A stretch of 64,000 nt of DNA from Bog-756 sp963745955. Its GTDB lineage: Bacteria; Actinomycetota; Acidimicrobiia; Acidimicrobiales; RAAP-2. This document shows positions 44,289 through 53,328 of the stretch, piece after piece; the stretch's first letter is position 1; each line of letters begins with the position of its first letter. The translations under genes were made by a program, and so were the position numbers. Where the stretch lies: NCBI GenBank assembly GCA_963745955.1, contig CAVUZI010000008.1, forward strand, positions 186,001 to 250,000, in the 5' to 3' direction. A model generated the notes under the pieces. That model ran no database searches. It had not been told where the DNA came from and saw only the letters and a list, made by a program, of their open reading frames with translations.

Positions 44289-45209
44289 ATGGAGATCAAG
44301 GGTTTCGATCCCCGGGACTTGAAGATGTGCCATGTGGCTACTCTGGCCGATCTGGGCTACCGGACGACGGTCACGGTGGCCAACGGATTCACCGGTGGAA
44401 GAGTTCCTCGCGACGACGTGGACGTGTCGCTCGAAGTCCGCGACCCGGAGGGTGATCCAATTTTCGCCAGGGACCTGATGTCGATCGTTCCTGGGGAGTA
44501 CGCTGTCGTCGACCTCAGTCGTGAGCTCGACCTGCAAGGTGTCGAAACGTCCCGCGACGTGCTCGCCACGATTCGGCTGCGTCCTGCCCGCTACCGCGGT
44601 GTGGACGCGATCGATGTATCGGCTGCCGAAGTCATTGGCCACGTGTCGGTGTCCGACGAGTACATTGAGTACTCAAGCGAGCGATGGAATGTCGCCAGCG
44701 GACTTGCCTACCAGTCGCACCCCGTCAACGACTCGCGGTTCGGGGGTACCCGTTCGACGCTGATGCAGTCGCCGAAAGTGCTGGTGGATGACGATCTCGA
44801 CACCCATCTACTTCTGTTGAACGTGTCGACGGAACCCGGATACGACCGGTCGTTGGCGTTCGACCTCGCCCTACTGGCAGCCGACGGTGTTCGACTGGCC
44901 ACCGTTGAGATCTTGGTCCCCCCCAATGGGTTCCGGCGCTTGAGCATGCGGGATCTGCTCAGGAATGAAGGAGCCTTCGAACATTTCGTCGACCTCGGTG
45001 GGTTCGGCATGGCCGTCGGATCATCGGTCTCGGGGACGATCGTACCCATCTCAGTGACGAGGAGTGACAGATCGAAAGGGCTGGCGTGCGACCACACGCT
45101 GCCTCCCATCTACTACTTGCCGTGGTGGGGGGGCGAGATCAAGAAGGCGGCCAACACCCGGCTCCGGGCCGTTCTCTTCGGCCGCAAGCAGCCGGAATTG
45201 CTCAGCTGA
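44289..45209 (+). CDS. Unknown beta-rich protein, first of a coupled pair
   Basis: A 306-residue protein that I do not recognise. It has no signal peptide or membrane helix. Alternating hydrophobic strands suggest two beta-sandwich units: one from about residues 15-110 (RTTVTVANGFTGG, DVSLEVRDPEGDPIFARD, GEYAVVDLSRELDL) and a second from about 140-265 (THLLLLNVSTEPGYDRS, FDLALLAADGVRLATVEI, FGMAVGSSVSGTIVPISVTR). The C-terminus carries LPPIYYLPWWGGEIKKAANT. ATG at 44289 follows GGAGG at about 8 nt. The stop TGA overlaps the next ATG as TGATG, so the pair is co-translated. Its place beside methyltransferases and Pse genes hints at a role in glycan modification or recognition. Confidence 0.7.
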   Translation: MEIKGFDPRDLKMCHVATLADLGYRTTVTVANGFTGGRVPRDDVDVSLEVRDPEGDPIFARDLMSIVPGEYAVVDLSRELDLQGVETSRDVLATIRLRPARYRGVDAIDVSAAEVIGHVSVSDEYIEYSSERWNVASGLAYQSHPVNDSRFGGTRSTLMQSPKVLVDDDLDTHLLLLNVSTEPGYDRSLAFDLALLAADGVRLATVEILVPPNGFRRLSMRDLLRNEGAFEHFVDLGGFGMAVGSSVSGTIVPISVTRSDRSKGLACDHTLPPIYYLPWWGGEIKKAANTRLRAVLFGRKQPELLS

Positions 45210-46058
45210 TGACCGTCGGGAGCCCTGCGCGTCGAGTCGGCCTCAGGGTCCGCTCCGCGGTCAGACCCGCCAACGCGTTGCCCCGGCGCAGTTACATGCA
45301 CTGTTTCATCCAGGAGCGCGGCATCCAGAGCCGCCTGCATCTCCACCATTTCTACTCCCTGTTCCTGCCGGATCTCGATGAGGCCGGTCACGCTCACCTC
45401 TCCCTCCGAGATGCAGAGGGCGCAGTGATCGGGACGACGACCAGGACTATCGAGCCGTTCGCCACTGTCTCTCGTCCCGGTCACCGACCTGTTGGGTGAG
45501 TTCGGTTCGAGTGAGCCGTTCGGGTCGGTCGAGGCCGACTTCGAGCCGGGTCCTCGGACGGCGGCAGCCCTTGTGGCGCTCGCACCAGAAACCTGGGCCC
45601 GAACGCCTTTTTGGATGAGTGTCTTGGGGGAAGACGGCAGCATCGGGTATGTGCACTCGATCGACCAGCGATATGGCCATGCCTACGGGGTTCCGTGGCC
45701 CTCTTCCTCGGCGTGGGCTGCCTGGGCCCGGAGTAGCGCACCTTGGGAGAGCCGCCGACTGATCCCCGTGACCGGCCTCGAGACCGCTGACGCCTACTTC
45801 GTGAACTACCGTCCACGCCGGGGCAGGACTCTGATTCGCTGGGAAGGTCACCCCGGACACCACCTCGTCGCCGAGCACACGGTGTCGACGGCGGGGCTGG
45901 GTGTCTCTCGGGTCCGGCTGACGGCCAAGGATCTCGACACGGTTCCAGAGTCGGTCACCCATGTGCAGCTGCGCGCCGAGGGGCTCAACACTCCGAACGG
46001 GAAGCCGTACATCCTGACCCGTTACCGGGGCGGTCCATTCGCATTTCACCACGGGTGA
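45209..46058 (+). CDS. Unknown beta-rich protein, second of a coupled pair, one frameshift
   Basis: A protein of about 282 residues, unrecognised. The first part (SYMHCFIQERGIQSRLHLHHFY, GHAHLSLRDAEGAVIGTTTRTIEPFA) and the second (VPVTDLLGEFGSSEPFGSVEADFEPGP onward) are in different frames, with a change near 45470. Joined, it looks like a beta-sandwich protein with an architecture similar to its upstream neighbour: a strand-rich unit with a phrase like ATVSVPVTDLLGEF, then a second unit with DAYFVNYRPRRGRTLIRWEG, and a Tyr/Arg-rich end (NGKPYILTRYRGG). ATG at 45209 overlaps the upstream stop. The two may be distant paralogues forming a complex. No catalytic motif was seen. Confidence 0.6.
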
Positions 46059-46183
46059 CTGAGCGATAAGTCCACAGGATGGGGACGAGTAACAGCTGCC
46101 TTTAGGAGACTATGGGTCCGAACGCGACGCGGGGTCGGAACGCGACAGGGCCGGGTCAGGCCGGACGTTCATGTTGTGTTCGG

Positions 46184-46828
46184 TCAGTGATCTGTTGCAC
46201 TCCCACGGGAACGGTCGTCACCTATCAGGACCTTGCGGAACAGCCACCAGTTGTTGTTGTCCTGCCCGGTCGTTCGCCGCCACTGAAAGCCGTTGGCGAC
46301 GTGCTCCAGATCGCCGAAGCGGTCCAGCAATAGGGAGCCGTAATCCCGTTTGAATAGCATGTCGCCGTGGCCTCGGTAGTCGATCGTCTGCGGCGTGGGG
46401 CTGAAATACTCGATACTCAGGACCCAGCGGCGGGCGACCCGGTGGATCTCGTCAAGAGCCTGGCCGAGCTCGTCATCGGGGATATGGATGAGCACGCCCG
46501 ACGTGAACACCAAGTCCATGCTCTCGTCGGCGAAGGGGAGAGCCGCGGCGGTGGCATCATGGACAGCGCTGAGCAGGTCCGCCAGCTCCTTCCGTGCGGT
46601 CGGGTTCGGCTCGACCGCGTGCAGGCGGGCGGTGGTGATCCTCTGCAGAGCGCGGATGTTCCGGCCGGCGTTGGCGCCGACTTCGAGCACCGTGCCTGGC
46701 GGCGGGGTCATGTGCTGCCAGATGCCGGCGAGCGCAGCCGCAGTCTGGGCGATGACTTCCTCGGTGGGCCGGTTCCGCTCTGTGTACGCGTCCCCGAACC
46801 CGCCCTTCCAGCGGTCCACTAAGTTCAT
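46184..46828 (-). CDS. Pseudaminic acid biosynthesis-associated methylase-like protein
   Basis: A 214-residue SAM-dependent methyltransferase. The N-terminus WKGGFGDAYTERNRPTEEVI matches the pattern of the pseudaminic-acid-associated methylase family (TIGR03587 type). Motif I is VLEVGANAGRNIRAL, followed by LHAVEPNPTAR and, at post-motif II, LVFTSGVLIHIPDDELG. The C-terminal CDYGS..LDRFG-type segment and NNWWLFRK also fit. The family occurs only with Pse-type pathways and is thought to act on the sugar or a linked intermediate. ATG at 46828. The frame is intact. Its presence between the two pseB copies ties the intervening DNA to the pathway. Confidence 0.8.
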   Translation of the reverse strand: MNLVDRWKGGFGDAYTERNRPTEEVIAQTAAALAGIWQHMTPPPGTVLEVGANAGRNIRALQRITTARLHAVEPNPTARKELADLLSAVHDATAAALPFADESMDLVFTSGVLIHIPDDELGQALDEIHRVARRWVLSIEYFSPTPQTIDYRGHGDMLFKRDYGSLLLDRFGDLEHVANGFQWRRTTGQDNNNWWLFRKVLIGDDRSRGSATDH

Positions 46829-47132
46829 GGACCAAGGTTACCGACCCTCCGCCGCGCGAGCCAAGGGCGCATATGGTGCCGGTTTGGGCTGACCGGAGGT
46901 TAGCTCTCGCCGCTCCCCGGCACTGGCCTCGATTCCCTTCTCCTCGGGCAGATGATTTCGAAGCCGTCGTTGTGGAGATTGCCCACGGGGATGCGCAGCC
47001 CGGCCATTCCGTACCCGGAGGGTGTCCCTGCCCGGCCCGGTTGCGGCGAGCCTGGCAACGAACCCCAATCACGCGGTCGACGTCGGGGCGGCTCGGGGGA
47101 GTCAATCCCACTGACCAAGGGCCAACATTGGA
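46829..47132. other. Intergenic region, no gene seen
   Basis: About 304 bases on the same strand between the large membrane protein and the methylase. No credible reading frame, promoter or repeat was identified. Confidence 0.3.
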
Positions 47133-49016
47133 TCAAGTTCGCGGGAGGTACAGGACGCCCGGTGAGCTCCAAGCCTTGTCGCGGGCAATTATTGCTTGGG
47201 CAAGCGAGGCTGAGACGAAGAGGTGAATATGCGACGCTACGGGATTTCGGAAATGGCTTACGACGTATGCTGCCGTCACCGCGTCTCCTGCTCCCGTCAC
47301 GCACGGAAGCTCGTTCCATTCCCCATACCGGCCGGTGACCGAGAACTCACCGCTGAGTCCAAAGAACCACTCGTCCGCCTGGACGCAATCCAGCGAACCA
47401 TCGGGATAGACAAAAGCCCAGCGGGTACCCATCGTGGGCCGATCCCGGGCCCATTGCGCCGATGCGATGAGCTCGTCAGCTTCACCGGAATCCACAGGCG
47501 GTGCATCGATAACTTCGTGTGCCTGGAACCCCGATTTTGCCTGTGTTGGGTAGATAGCATTGGGATTTGCGAACGGGCCCACGTATCCGTCGATTTCGAG
47601 CAGGGCGATGCTGGCAAGGCAGGCCAACGCTGCCACGGCCACCGTCGGCAAGCGTCGACGGAGCTTGCTGGTGGCGAACGAAGTAACGAGCGCGGTGATG
47701 AGAACGACGAGGCACATTCCGTAGACGCCGGTGGCAAATTTGTGACCGTAGTAGGAGACACGGTTGGACACCGAGTACTCCGAAGCCACCAAAAATAGAA
47801 CCCCCAAGGCACCCAATACGGCCGGAGCGGCCAGGAGCAGGAGCCCCAGGCCTCCGTCCTCGTCCCTGAATCGCCTGACGGTGACAAAAAGAAGAAGACC
47901 GGCAATTGACAGTCCGACCAGCACCCAAGGAGTCCCAGGAGTGAAGGTGGCGGCGTAGTCGCTGCCGTGTGCCGCATAGGAAAGGGAGAACTTGTGTGTT
48001 TCGTTTCCGAAATGGACGAGGGGAGCTACCAATGCGATTCCCGCGCCGGCCAAGGCACAGGTGCTGAGAGAGCGCCGGGAGGATGCCTTGATCAATCGCA
48101 GCGCTGCCGCAATGAGAGCTGGTGCACACAGCACAATGATCGGGTACCACGTGTACGCGGCCACGAGTGTCAGCCCGGCAACTGTGAGGAACTGGAGCCG
48201 TGGGCTCAAACTTGGCCGCCATGACAGGAGGACGGCGGCGGTTGCGGCGGCGATCGGCAGATCAAACGTCGGATAGCCGTTGAGGATCCAGAGGCGCCCG
48301 ACGACGAAAATCTGGACAACGGCGGCCATGGCAGGAAGCGCCACCCAAACATCGCGCCCGCACAGGCGTGCGACGCTCATGCACCCGAGCGTCACGATTG
48401 CCCCGAATGTCACAAGGAGGGCGGCTACGTAGGCGTTCAGCACCCAGGGCGTTGCCGTCGGGGGATGCGGGCTCCACAGCCTCACGAGGAGTGCCAAGGA
48501 CTGGGGTAGACCCTCACCAGGTCCAGGAAAGCGAATCGAGCTGAAGCCTCCGTGGAGCAGGATCTGCCTGAACAGGTCGAAGAATGAGGAATTGTCCCAC
48601 CCGGGAAAGAGGGCATTGAGCCGTCCGCTCAGATTCAGTCGCAGCAAGGGGACGGCAAACCACAGGGTCGCCCCTGTTCCGATGGCTATGGCGGCGACTT
48701 CGGTCGCCAGCGGCCACTGTCGTAGAGAGAATCGGAGGCGGCGATTGTGGAACTGATTGGCGGCAGCGGCACCAAAAGCGACTGCAAGCAAGATCCCTGG
48801 CACATCGACATGTGCTTCGAGTCGGGGGATCCAACCGAGCAACGTCATCCAGCCGAACCCGATGGCGAAGAAGAGGATGAAGCGGTCGGACAGACGTCGA
48901 GGTCCAGGCGAAAGAAGAAAACAGATCACCGCCACAACAACGGCTGTCGGTCCGACGATCAGCCCGGAGAGCCGCAGTACGAGCACCAGCAGGAACCCCA
49001 AGATGCCAATAAGCAC
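47133..49016 (-). CDS. Large polytopic membrane protein, glycosyltransferase-like, function unknown
   Basis: A 627-residue protein with about 12 hydrophobic helices and a soluble C-terminal region of about 150 residues. Family membership is unclear. The loop FPGWDNSSFFDLFRQILLHGGFSS between early helices, with its acidic residue, resembles the first extracellular loop of GT-C fold glycosyltransferases or the DUF6541-type actinobacterial membrane proteins. Others in such clusters act as polymerases or arabinosyl/mannosyl-type transferases. GTG at 49016 is the only available start near the first helix. The gene is intact. It could polymerise or decorate the glycan outside the membrane, but this is inference. 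Confidence 0.6.
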   Translation of the reverse strand: MLIGILGFLLVLVLRLSGLIVGPTAVVVAVICFLLSPGPRRLSDRFILFFAIGFGWMTLLGWIPRLEAHVDVPGILLAVAFGAAAANQFHNRRLRFSLRQWPLATEVAAIAIGTGATLWFAVPLLRLNLSGRLNALFPGWDNSSFFDLFRQILLHGGFSSIRFPGPGEGLPQSLALLVRLWSPHPPTATPWVLNAYVAALLVTFGAIVTLGCMSVARLCGRDVWVALPAMAAVVQIFVVGRLWILNGYPTFDLPIAAATAAVLLSWRPSLSPRLQFLTVAGLTLVAAYTWYPIIVLCAPALIAAALRLIKASSRRSLSTCALAGAGIALVAPLVHFGNETHKFSLSYAAHGSDYAATFTPGTPWVLVGLSIAGLLLFVTVRRFRDEDGGLGLLLLAAPAVLGALGVLFLVASEYSVSNRVSYYGHKFATGVYGMCLVVLITALVTSFATSKLRRRLPTVAVAALACLASIALLEIDGYVGPFANPNAIYPTQAKSGFQAHEVIDAPPVDSGEADELIASAQWARDRPTMGTRWAFVYPDGSLDCVQADEWFFGLSGEFSVTGRYGEWNELPCVTGAGDAVTAAYVVSHFRNPVASHIHLFVSASLAQAIIARDKAWSSPGVLYLPRT

Positions 49017-49827
49017 TGGGGTTGGAATTGAAGCAATCCCAAAAAAGGGGCGACCAGCAATCGCAGTATCAGATTGCTCTCTTGCCGTTACCGCCGACGC
49101 TACCCCGTCGGAGGTCGTCTTAGCTTTGATGGAACCCCTCCCTACTATGCGTTTCTGTACGTTGTCGGTTGTTAGCTCCGGAGCGATCGGAAGATGGGCT
49201 CATTCGGACCCAGAACGACATCGAACGGGCGCTCAAGGAGCCCTCGCAAGCTTCTCCGTCAGCGGCGACCTATCCGCGGGACGTCTCGCCTGGTCATTCG
49301 CACGATGACGGTTCCCCGAAGCTGCCCGGAGTTGCAAGGGTGCCACACAGCGTCCTTCCTCGAAGAGCCCGAATTCGGCGACGTGAGCCTAACATGGGGG
49401 AGAATCCGAGCAGCGACGATCGGGATTGCTACACCTTCCTGGCTCATCTTCGGTCCGACTCCGGCCTGGCCGGGTCCAGCTCATCCCGGATGGCGTGGTC
49501 TCCTACTTGGCGGTCATCGGAACGCCTGTTCGGGGCGGGCCGCACAGACTTCGCGCCGCGGATCAAGATGCACGGGAATGCGCCGGCGTCGAGCCTCGCA
49601 TTGCGACTATAAATTAGGGATCTCGCCTGATCGCGCCTGCTTACGTCGAACGGCGGAAACTTACTATGCGGACGGGGGTTTGCCTGGTTCACCGGGGTCA
49701 CAAACGGCTTTTCGGACATGGCTGCCGGGGGCGGCTGATCACGTCCGCTCGGTCTGGGGACGTCGAAACCGGACCCTTGGAATCAATGTGACCCACTACC
49801 CCTCGCCTGACGAGCAAGAATAGGGCT
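49017..49827. other. Long region before pseB copy 2 with an unassigned open frame
   Basis: About 810 bases with no confident gene. A plus-strand frame stays open from 49194 to TAG at 49821 and ends NVTHYPSPDEQE. Only its last part (49761-49823) is shared with the sequence in front of pseB copy 1, so it looks like the C-terminal tail of a lost gene joined to unrelated DNA. Residues before the shared part are Arg/Pro-rich and unlike a real protein. Confidence 0.4.
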
Positions 49828-50805
49828 GTGATTGACCTCTCGGGTAAGACAATCCTTCTCACAGGCGGGACCGGTTCCTTCGGTCAGGCATTTCTGCGCC
49901 AGGTGACGACGACGTGGCCGGACGCAGTCGTCCGCATCTACTCACGGGACGAGCTGAAACAGTGGCAGCTCCATGAGCAGTTCGGCGATCGAGGCGTCCG
50001 CTACTTCGTAGGCGACGTCCGCGACCGAGATCGCCTGGTGCGGGCGGCGAGCGGAGCGGACATCATCGTTCATGCCGCGGCGATGAAGCAGGTACCCGCA
50101 TGCGAATACAACCCGTTCGAGGCCATCCAGACCAACGTCTTGGGCGCCCAGAACGTTGTCGACGCGGCCATCGACAGCGGCGTCGCGAGAGTCCTCGCCC
50201 TCTCGACCGACAAGGCGGTGAATCCCGTGAATCTTTACGGGGCGACGAAGCTCTGCGCTGAGAAGATCGTCGTCCAGGGAAACGCCTATGCAGCCCAGTC
50301 GCGAACATGTCTTTCCTGTGTTCGCTACGGAAATGTCGTCGGATCTCGTGGCTCAGTCGTTCCATTGTTCCGCCAGCAGTCGGAAACTGGCCGTCTCACG
50401 ATCACTGATACGCGGATGACTCGTTTTTGGATCTCACTCGATCAAGCTGTGGAGCTCGTCCTCTACGCGCTCGAACACATGGTGGGTGGTGAGGTGTTCA
50501 TCCCGAAGATCCCGTCAATGCGGATCTCTGATCTCGCCCGCGCGATCGCCCCGGACGCCGAGGTGGATGTCACCGGCATCCGCCCAGGCGAGAAGATCCA
50601 TGAAGTCCTCCTCACCGCTGACGATGCTCGTCACAGCATCGATGCAGGTGAGGTGTATGTGGTGCTGCCTGAGCACCCGTGGTGGGTGGCGAGCCCTCGA
50701 TGGATGGAGGGCAAGCCGCTTGCCGACGGTTTCGTTTACTCCAGCGATAGCAATGATCAGTGGCTGAGATGAGGCCGCGATCACCGAGCTCCTGCCGTGA
50801 TCCCC
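49761..50805 (+). repeat. Direct repeat copy 2 (pseB plus upstream tail)
   Basis: Second copy of the 1-kb repeat, in the same orientation as 36048-37091. The left edge is at CGTCGAAACCGG and the right edge at GTGATCCCC, where the pseC gene continues in this copy but not in the other. One extra G at about 50769 distinguishes it. Confidence 0.93.
49828..50772 (+). CDS. pseB: UDP-N-acetylglucosamine 4,6-dehydratase (inverting), pseB copy 2
   Basis: A 314-residue PseB nearly identical to copy 1 (differences include Ile to Val and Asp to Glu near the C-terminus). All catalytic motifs are kept: TGGTGSFGQAF, STDKAVNPVNLYGATK and RPGEKIHEVLL. An extra G near 50769 changes the last residues to WLR and stops at 50772, removing the NEAAITELLP tail. 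Without it, the stop would overlap the pseC GTG as GTGA. This copy is followed by pseC, so it is the one in the native pathway order. The lost tail is outside the catalytic core and the enzyme may work, or the base may be a sequencing error. Confidence 0.9.
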   Translation: MIDLSGKTILLTGGTGSFGQAFLRQVTTTWPDAVVRIYSRDELKQWQLHEQFGDRGVRYFVGDVRDRDRLVRAASGADIIVHAAAMKQVPACEYNPFEAIQTNVLGAQNVVDAAIDSGVARVLALSTDKAVNPVNLYGATKLCAEKIVVQGNAYAAQSRTCLSCVRYGNVVGSRGSVVPLFRQQSETGRLTITDTRMTRFWISLDQAVELVLYALEHMVGGEVFIPKIPSMRISDLARAIAPDAEVDVTGIRPGEKIHEVLLTADDARHSIDAGEVYVVLPEHPWWVASPRWMEGKPLADGFVYSSDSNDQWLR

Positions 50806-51877
50806 TACGGTCATCAGTCGATAGACGATGACGACGTCGCCGCGGTCATAGGGGTGTTGAGAGGCGAGTGGCTGACGCAGGGGCCCGCCATCGAACAGTT
50901 CGAAGACGCGCTCGCCGGCGCCACAGGCGCCCGGTTCGCTGTGGCCTTCGCCAACGGCACCGCGGCTCTCCATGCAGCCTGCGCCGCTGGGGGCCTGGGC
51001 CCGGGTGACGTCGCAGTCACATCCCCTCTGTCCTTCGCAGCGAGCGCGAACTGCGCCCGCTATGTGGGGGCTTCCGTCCGGTTCGTAGACATCGATCCCG
51101 ACACCCTCAATCTCGCACCCGAGCGTGTTCCCGCCGGTACCGATGCGCTGATCGCAGTCCATTACGCAGGCCTGCCCGTCGACCTGACGAGTCTACGTGA
51201 GCGACCGAGGATCATCATCGAGGACGCGGCGCATGCCCTGGGAGCGGTCACTCCTCATGGACCGGTCGGAAACTGCGCCAATTCCGATATGACGGCGTTC
51301 TCGTTCCATCCGGTAAAGGTGGTCACCACGGGCGAAGGTGGTGCAGTCACCACCAACTCACCCCAGCTCGCAGAACGCCTCCGCTCATTCCGGAACCATG
51401 GAATCGAGCGGAAGCCGGATGTCGGTGGCTGGTACTACGAGATCGCCGAGTTGGGTTTCAACTACCGGCTCACTGATATTCAGGCGGCACTTGGTATCAG
51501 TCAGCTGTCGAAGCTCGGGCGGTTCGTAGCTGAGCGACAGCGACTTGCCGAGCGATACCGCGCCTTGCTGACTGGGCTACCTATCAAGCTGCCGCCTCGA
51601 CCGGAACCGGGCTGGTCCCACGCTTATCACCTCTTTCCCGTCCGCGTCGAGCGATCGACACTGCGTATTCGACAAGCTGAGAGCGGCTGGCATCTGGGTC
51701 CAGGTACATTACATTCCCATCTACCGCCACCCGATCTACCGCGCTGCCGGATCGGAGCCGGTTGATTTTCCGGCGACAGAAGATGCGTACGAGCATCTCC
51801 TATCGCTTCCGCTCTTCCCTGCTCTTGGCGACTCTGACCAGGACCTGGTGGTATCAGCACTCAAAGAGGCGTTGTGA
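50797..51877 (+). CDS. pseC: UDP-4-amino-4,6-dideoxy-sugar aminotransferase PseC, one frameshift
   Basis: A DegT/DnrJ/EryC1-family PLP aminotransferase that aminates the 4-keto sugar made by PseB. The start IPYGHQSIDDDDVAAV is characteristic of PseC. FANGTAALHAAC binds the phosphate, IIEDAAHALGA holds the PLP-stacking Asp, and the PLP lysine is in SFHPVKVVTTGEGGA near residue 177. A change near 51662 separates FPVRVERSTL from FDKLRAAGIWVQVHYIPIY and RHPIYR, which carries the family's C-terminal sugar-binding segment to TGA at 51875-51877. Joined length is about 360 residues. GTG at 50797. The gene follows pseB directly, as in known Pse clusters. Confidence 0.85.
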
Positions 51878-51896
51878 GGTTGAACCGATCACAGGA

Positions 51897-52214
51897 ATGG
51901 TGGTGTCGCACTGGCGCCCCGATGAGCTTCAGGTGATTGCCGCCTTCGTCGATCGCGTCGGTGGGATCGACTTCGATGTCGAGGACACCGTCAAAGTTCT
52001 CCTGCGCGGCGCTGGCCGGGTGCCGATCGAGCTGTTTCTGGAACCTGCCGATGCACTGGTGGCGGGGTCGTACGAGCGCGAGGCCTCCGCGTTCGTCGAC
52101 TGGATTCGGGATCGCGTTCGGCCCCCGGTCGACGACCCCACGAGCCTGCGCCCTGCCCGCTTGGCGGATCTGATCAGCGGCGCCGCCGCGCTGACTGGCA
52201 GCGAACCCCTGTGA
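51897..52214 (+). CDS. Small protein of unknown function between pseC and the pseF-like gene
   Basis: A 105-residue soluble protein (MVVSHWRPDELQVIAAFVD onward), unrecognised. It has mixed helix/strand character (VGGIDFDVEDTVKVLLRGAG, RVPIELFLEPADALV) and no signal or membrane helix. ATG at 51897 follows AGGA at only short distance, so the start is approximate; the upstream frame overlaps the end of pseC. Its TGA overlaps the next GTG as GTGA. This tight coupling between two pathway genes suggests it belongs to Pse synthesis or transfer, but no function can be assigned. Confidence 0.6.
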   Translation: MVVSHWRPDELQVIAAFVDRVGGIDFDVEDTVKVLLRGAGRVPIELFLEPADALVAGSYEREASAFVDWIRDRVRPPVDDPTSLRPARLADLISGAAALTGSEPL

Positions 52215-52901
52215 CCGTTCTGGCCGTCGTCCAGGCCCGGACCGGTTCGAAGCGACTTCCAGGAAAGGTTCTCGCCGACGTGGGTGGTAGGCCCATGCTG
52301 CGGTTCATGCTGGAGAGGCTCGAGAGTCTGAAGGTCGACAGGCTGGTCGTCGCCACGTCCGACTACCCGGAAGACGATCGGGTCGAGGCCGTCGCACAGG
52401 CCGCCGGGGTGGTATGCGTGAGGGGACCGGAACAGGACGTGCTGGCCCGCTTTGCTCTTGCGCTGCGGAGCAATCCGGCAGATACCGTTGTACGGCTGAC
52501 CGCCGACTGTCCACTCATCGACCCGGAGGTCGTCAACCAGTTGATCGTGCTCTTCCGCCGGACCGGCGTCGATTACGCTTCGAACACGCTGGTGCGGACC
52601 TATCCTGTCGGGCTCGATGCCGAAGTCCTGACCGCCGTGGCGCTGGAGACGGCCGACCGCGAGGCGACGGACCCGGTCGAGCGCGAGCACGTCACACCGT
52701 TCATCTACCGCAGACCCGCCCGCTTCCGGCTGGCCGCACTGCGCCAGGACCGACTGCTGGGCCACGAACGGTGGACGGTCGACACTGCCGCCGACCTTGA
52801 CCGTGTTCGCCGAATGGTCGACACAGCTGGGGCCAAGGACGGATCCGAGTTGGCAGGAAATCCTCGACGTCTTAGGCCCTTCACCATCTCCCGCGTCGCC
52901 G
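52211..52901 (+). CDS. pseF: Cytidylyltransferase, PseF/SpsF-like, one frameshift
   Basis: A nucleotidyltransferase that would activate pseudaminic acid as CMP-Pse, although SpsF-type members are also known in other pathways. The N-terminus VLAVVQARTGSKRLPGKVLADVGG is the CTP-binding signature; VRLTADCPLIDPEVVNQLI and YASNTLVRTYPVGLDAEVL are SpsF-family segments, and RWTVDTAADLDRVRRMV closes the core. A change near 52826 leads to LGPRTDPSWQEILDVLG, the expected C-terminus. No stop follows in that frame and the reading runs into the next segment, so the end given is an estimate. GTG at 52211 overlaps the previous stop (GTGA). Confidence 0.75.
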
Positions 52902-53328
52902 TTGCGGATACTCCGGGCCCGAGACATCGAGGAGGTTGTGGCTCTCGCGGGTCAGGATCCGCTGCGAGCCGGAGGACACAACGAGCGAGCCGCGCTCGCT
53001 GCGTTCGCTTCTGGAGCGCTCGCTGGACGACCCGGCCGTCCGTGCCTGGATCGTTCTGACGGGAGAGCGGTTGGCGGGAGCGCTCTTCGTCATCGTCGAT
53101 GACTGCGTCGGCGACATCGGTCTGCTTCTCGCCAGACACGGAAGCGTTTCGCTTTCCGTAGTCGGGGAATCTCTGCAGGCCGCGCTGAACTCGGATCAGC
53201 AAATTTGCCGGCTCCTCCTACGAGGGCCTCTGGGTGCCGACGACACCAGCGTTCTGCGTGCTGCCGGCTACCACTCGGAGGGCACCGACGAGGTCTGGGA
53301 CCGACGCCGGCAGCGTAGATCGGCCTAG
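52902..53328 (+). CDS. GNAT-like protein fused to or following the pseF-like gene, frameshifted
   Basis: A segment starting LRILRARDIEEVVALAGQDP (possible TTG start at 52902) changes frame near 52970 and continues EPRSLRSLLERSLDDPAVRAW, ERLAGALFVIVDDCVGDIGLLLARHG and ALNSDQQICRLLLRG to a TAG at 53326-53328. The length of about 140 residues and the strand pattern resemble a GNAT acyltransferase, but acetyl-CoA motifs are weak. It is either a separate gene or a C-terminal extension of the cytidylyltransferase. Its stop codon overlaps that of the convergent pseI gene within CCTAGG. The GNAT assignment is tentative because PseH is already present elsewhere as a fusion. Confidence 0.42.
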
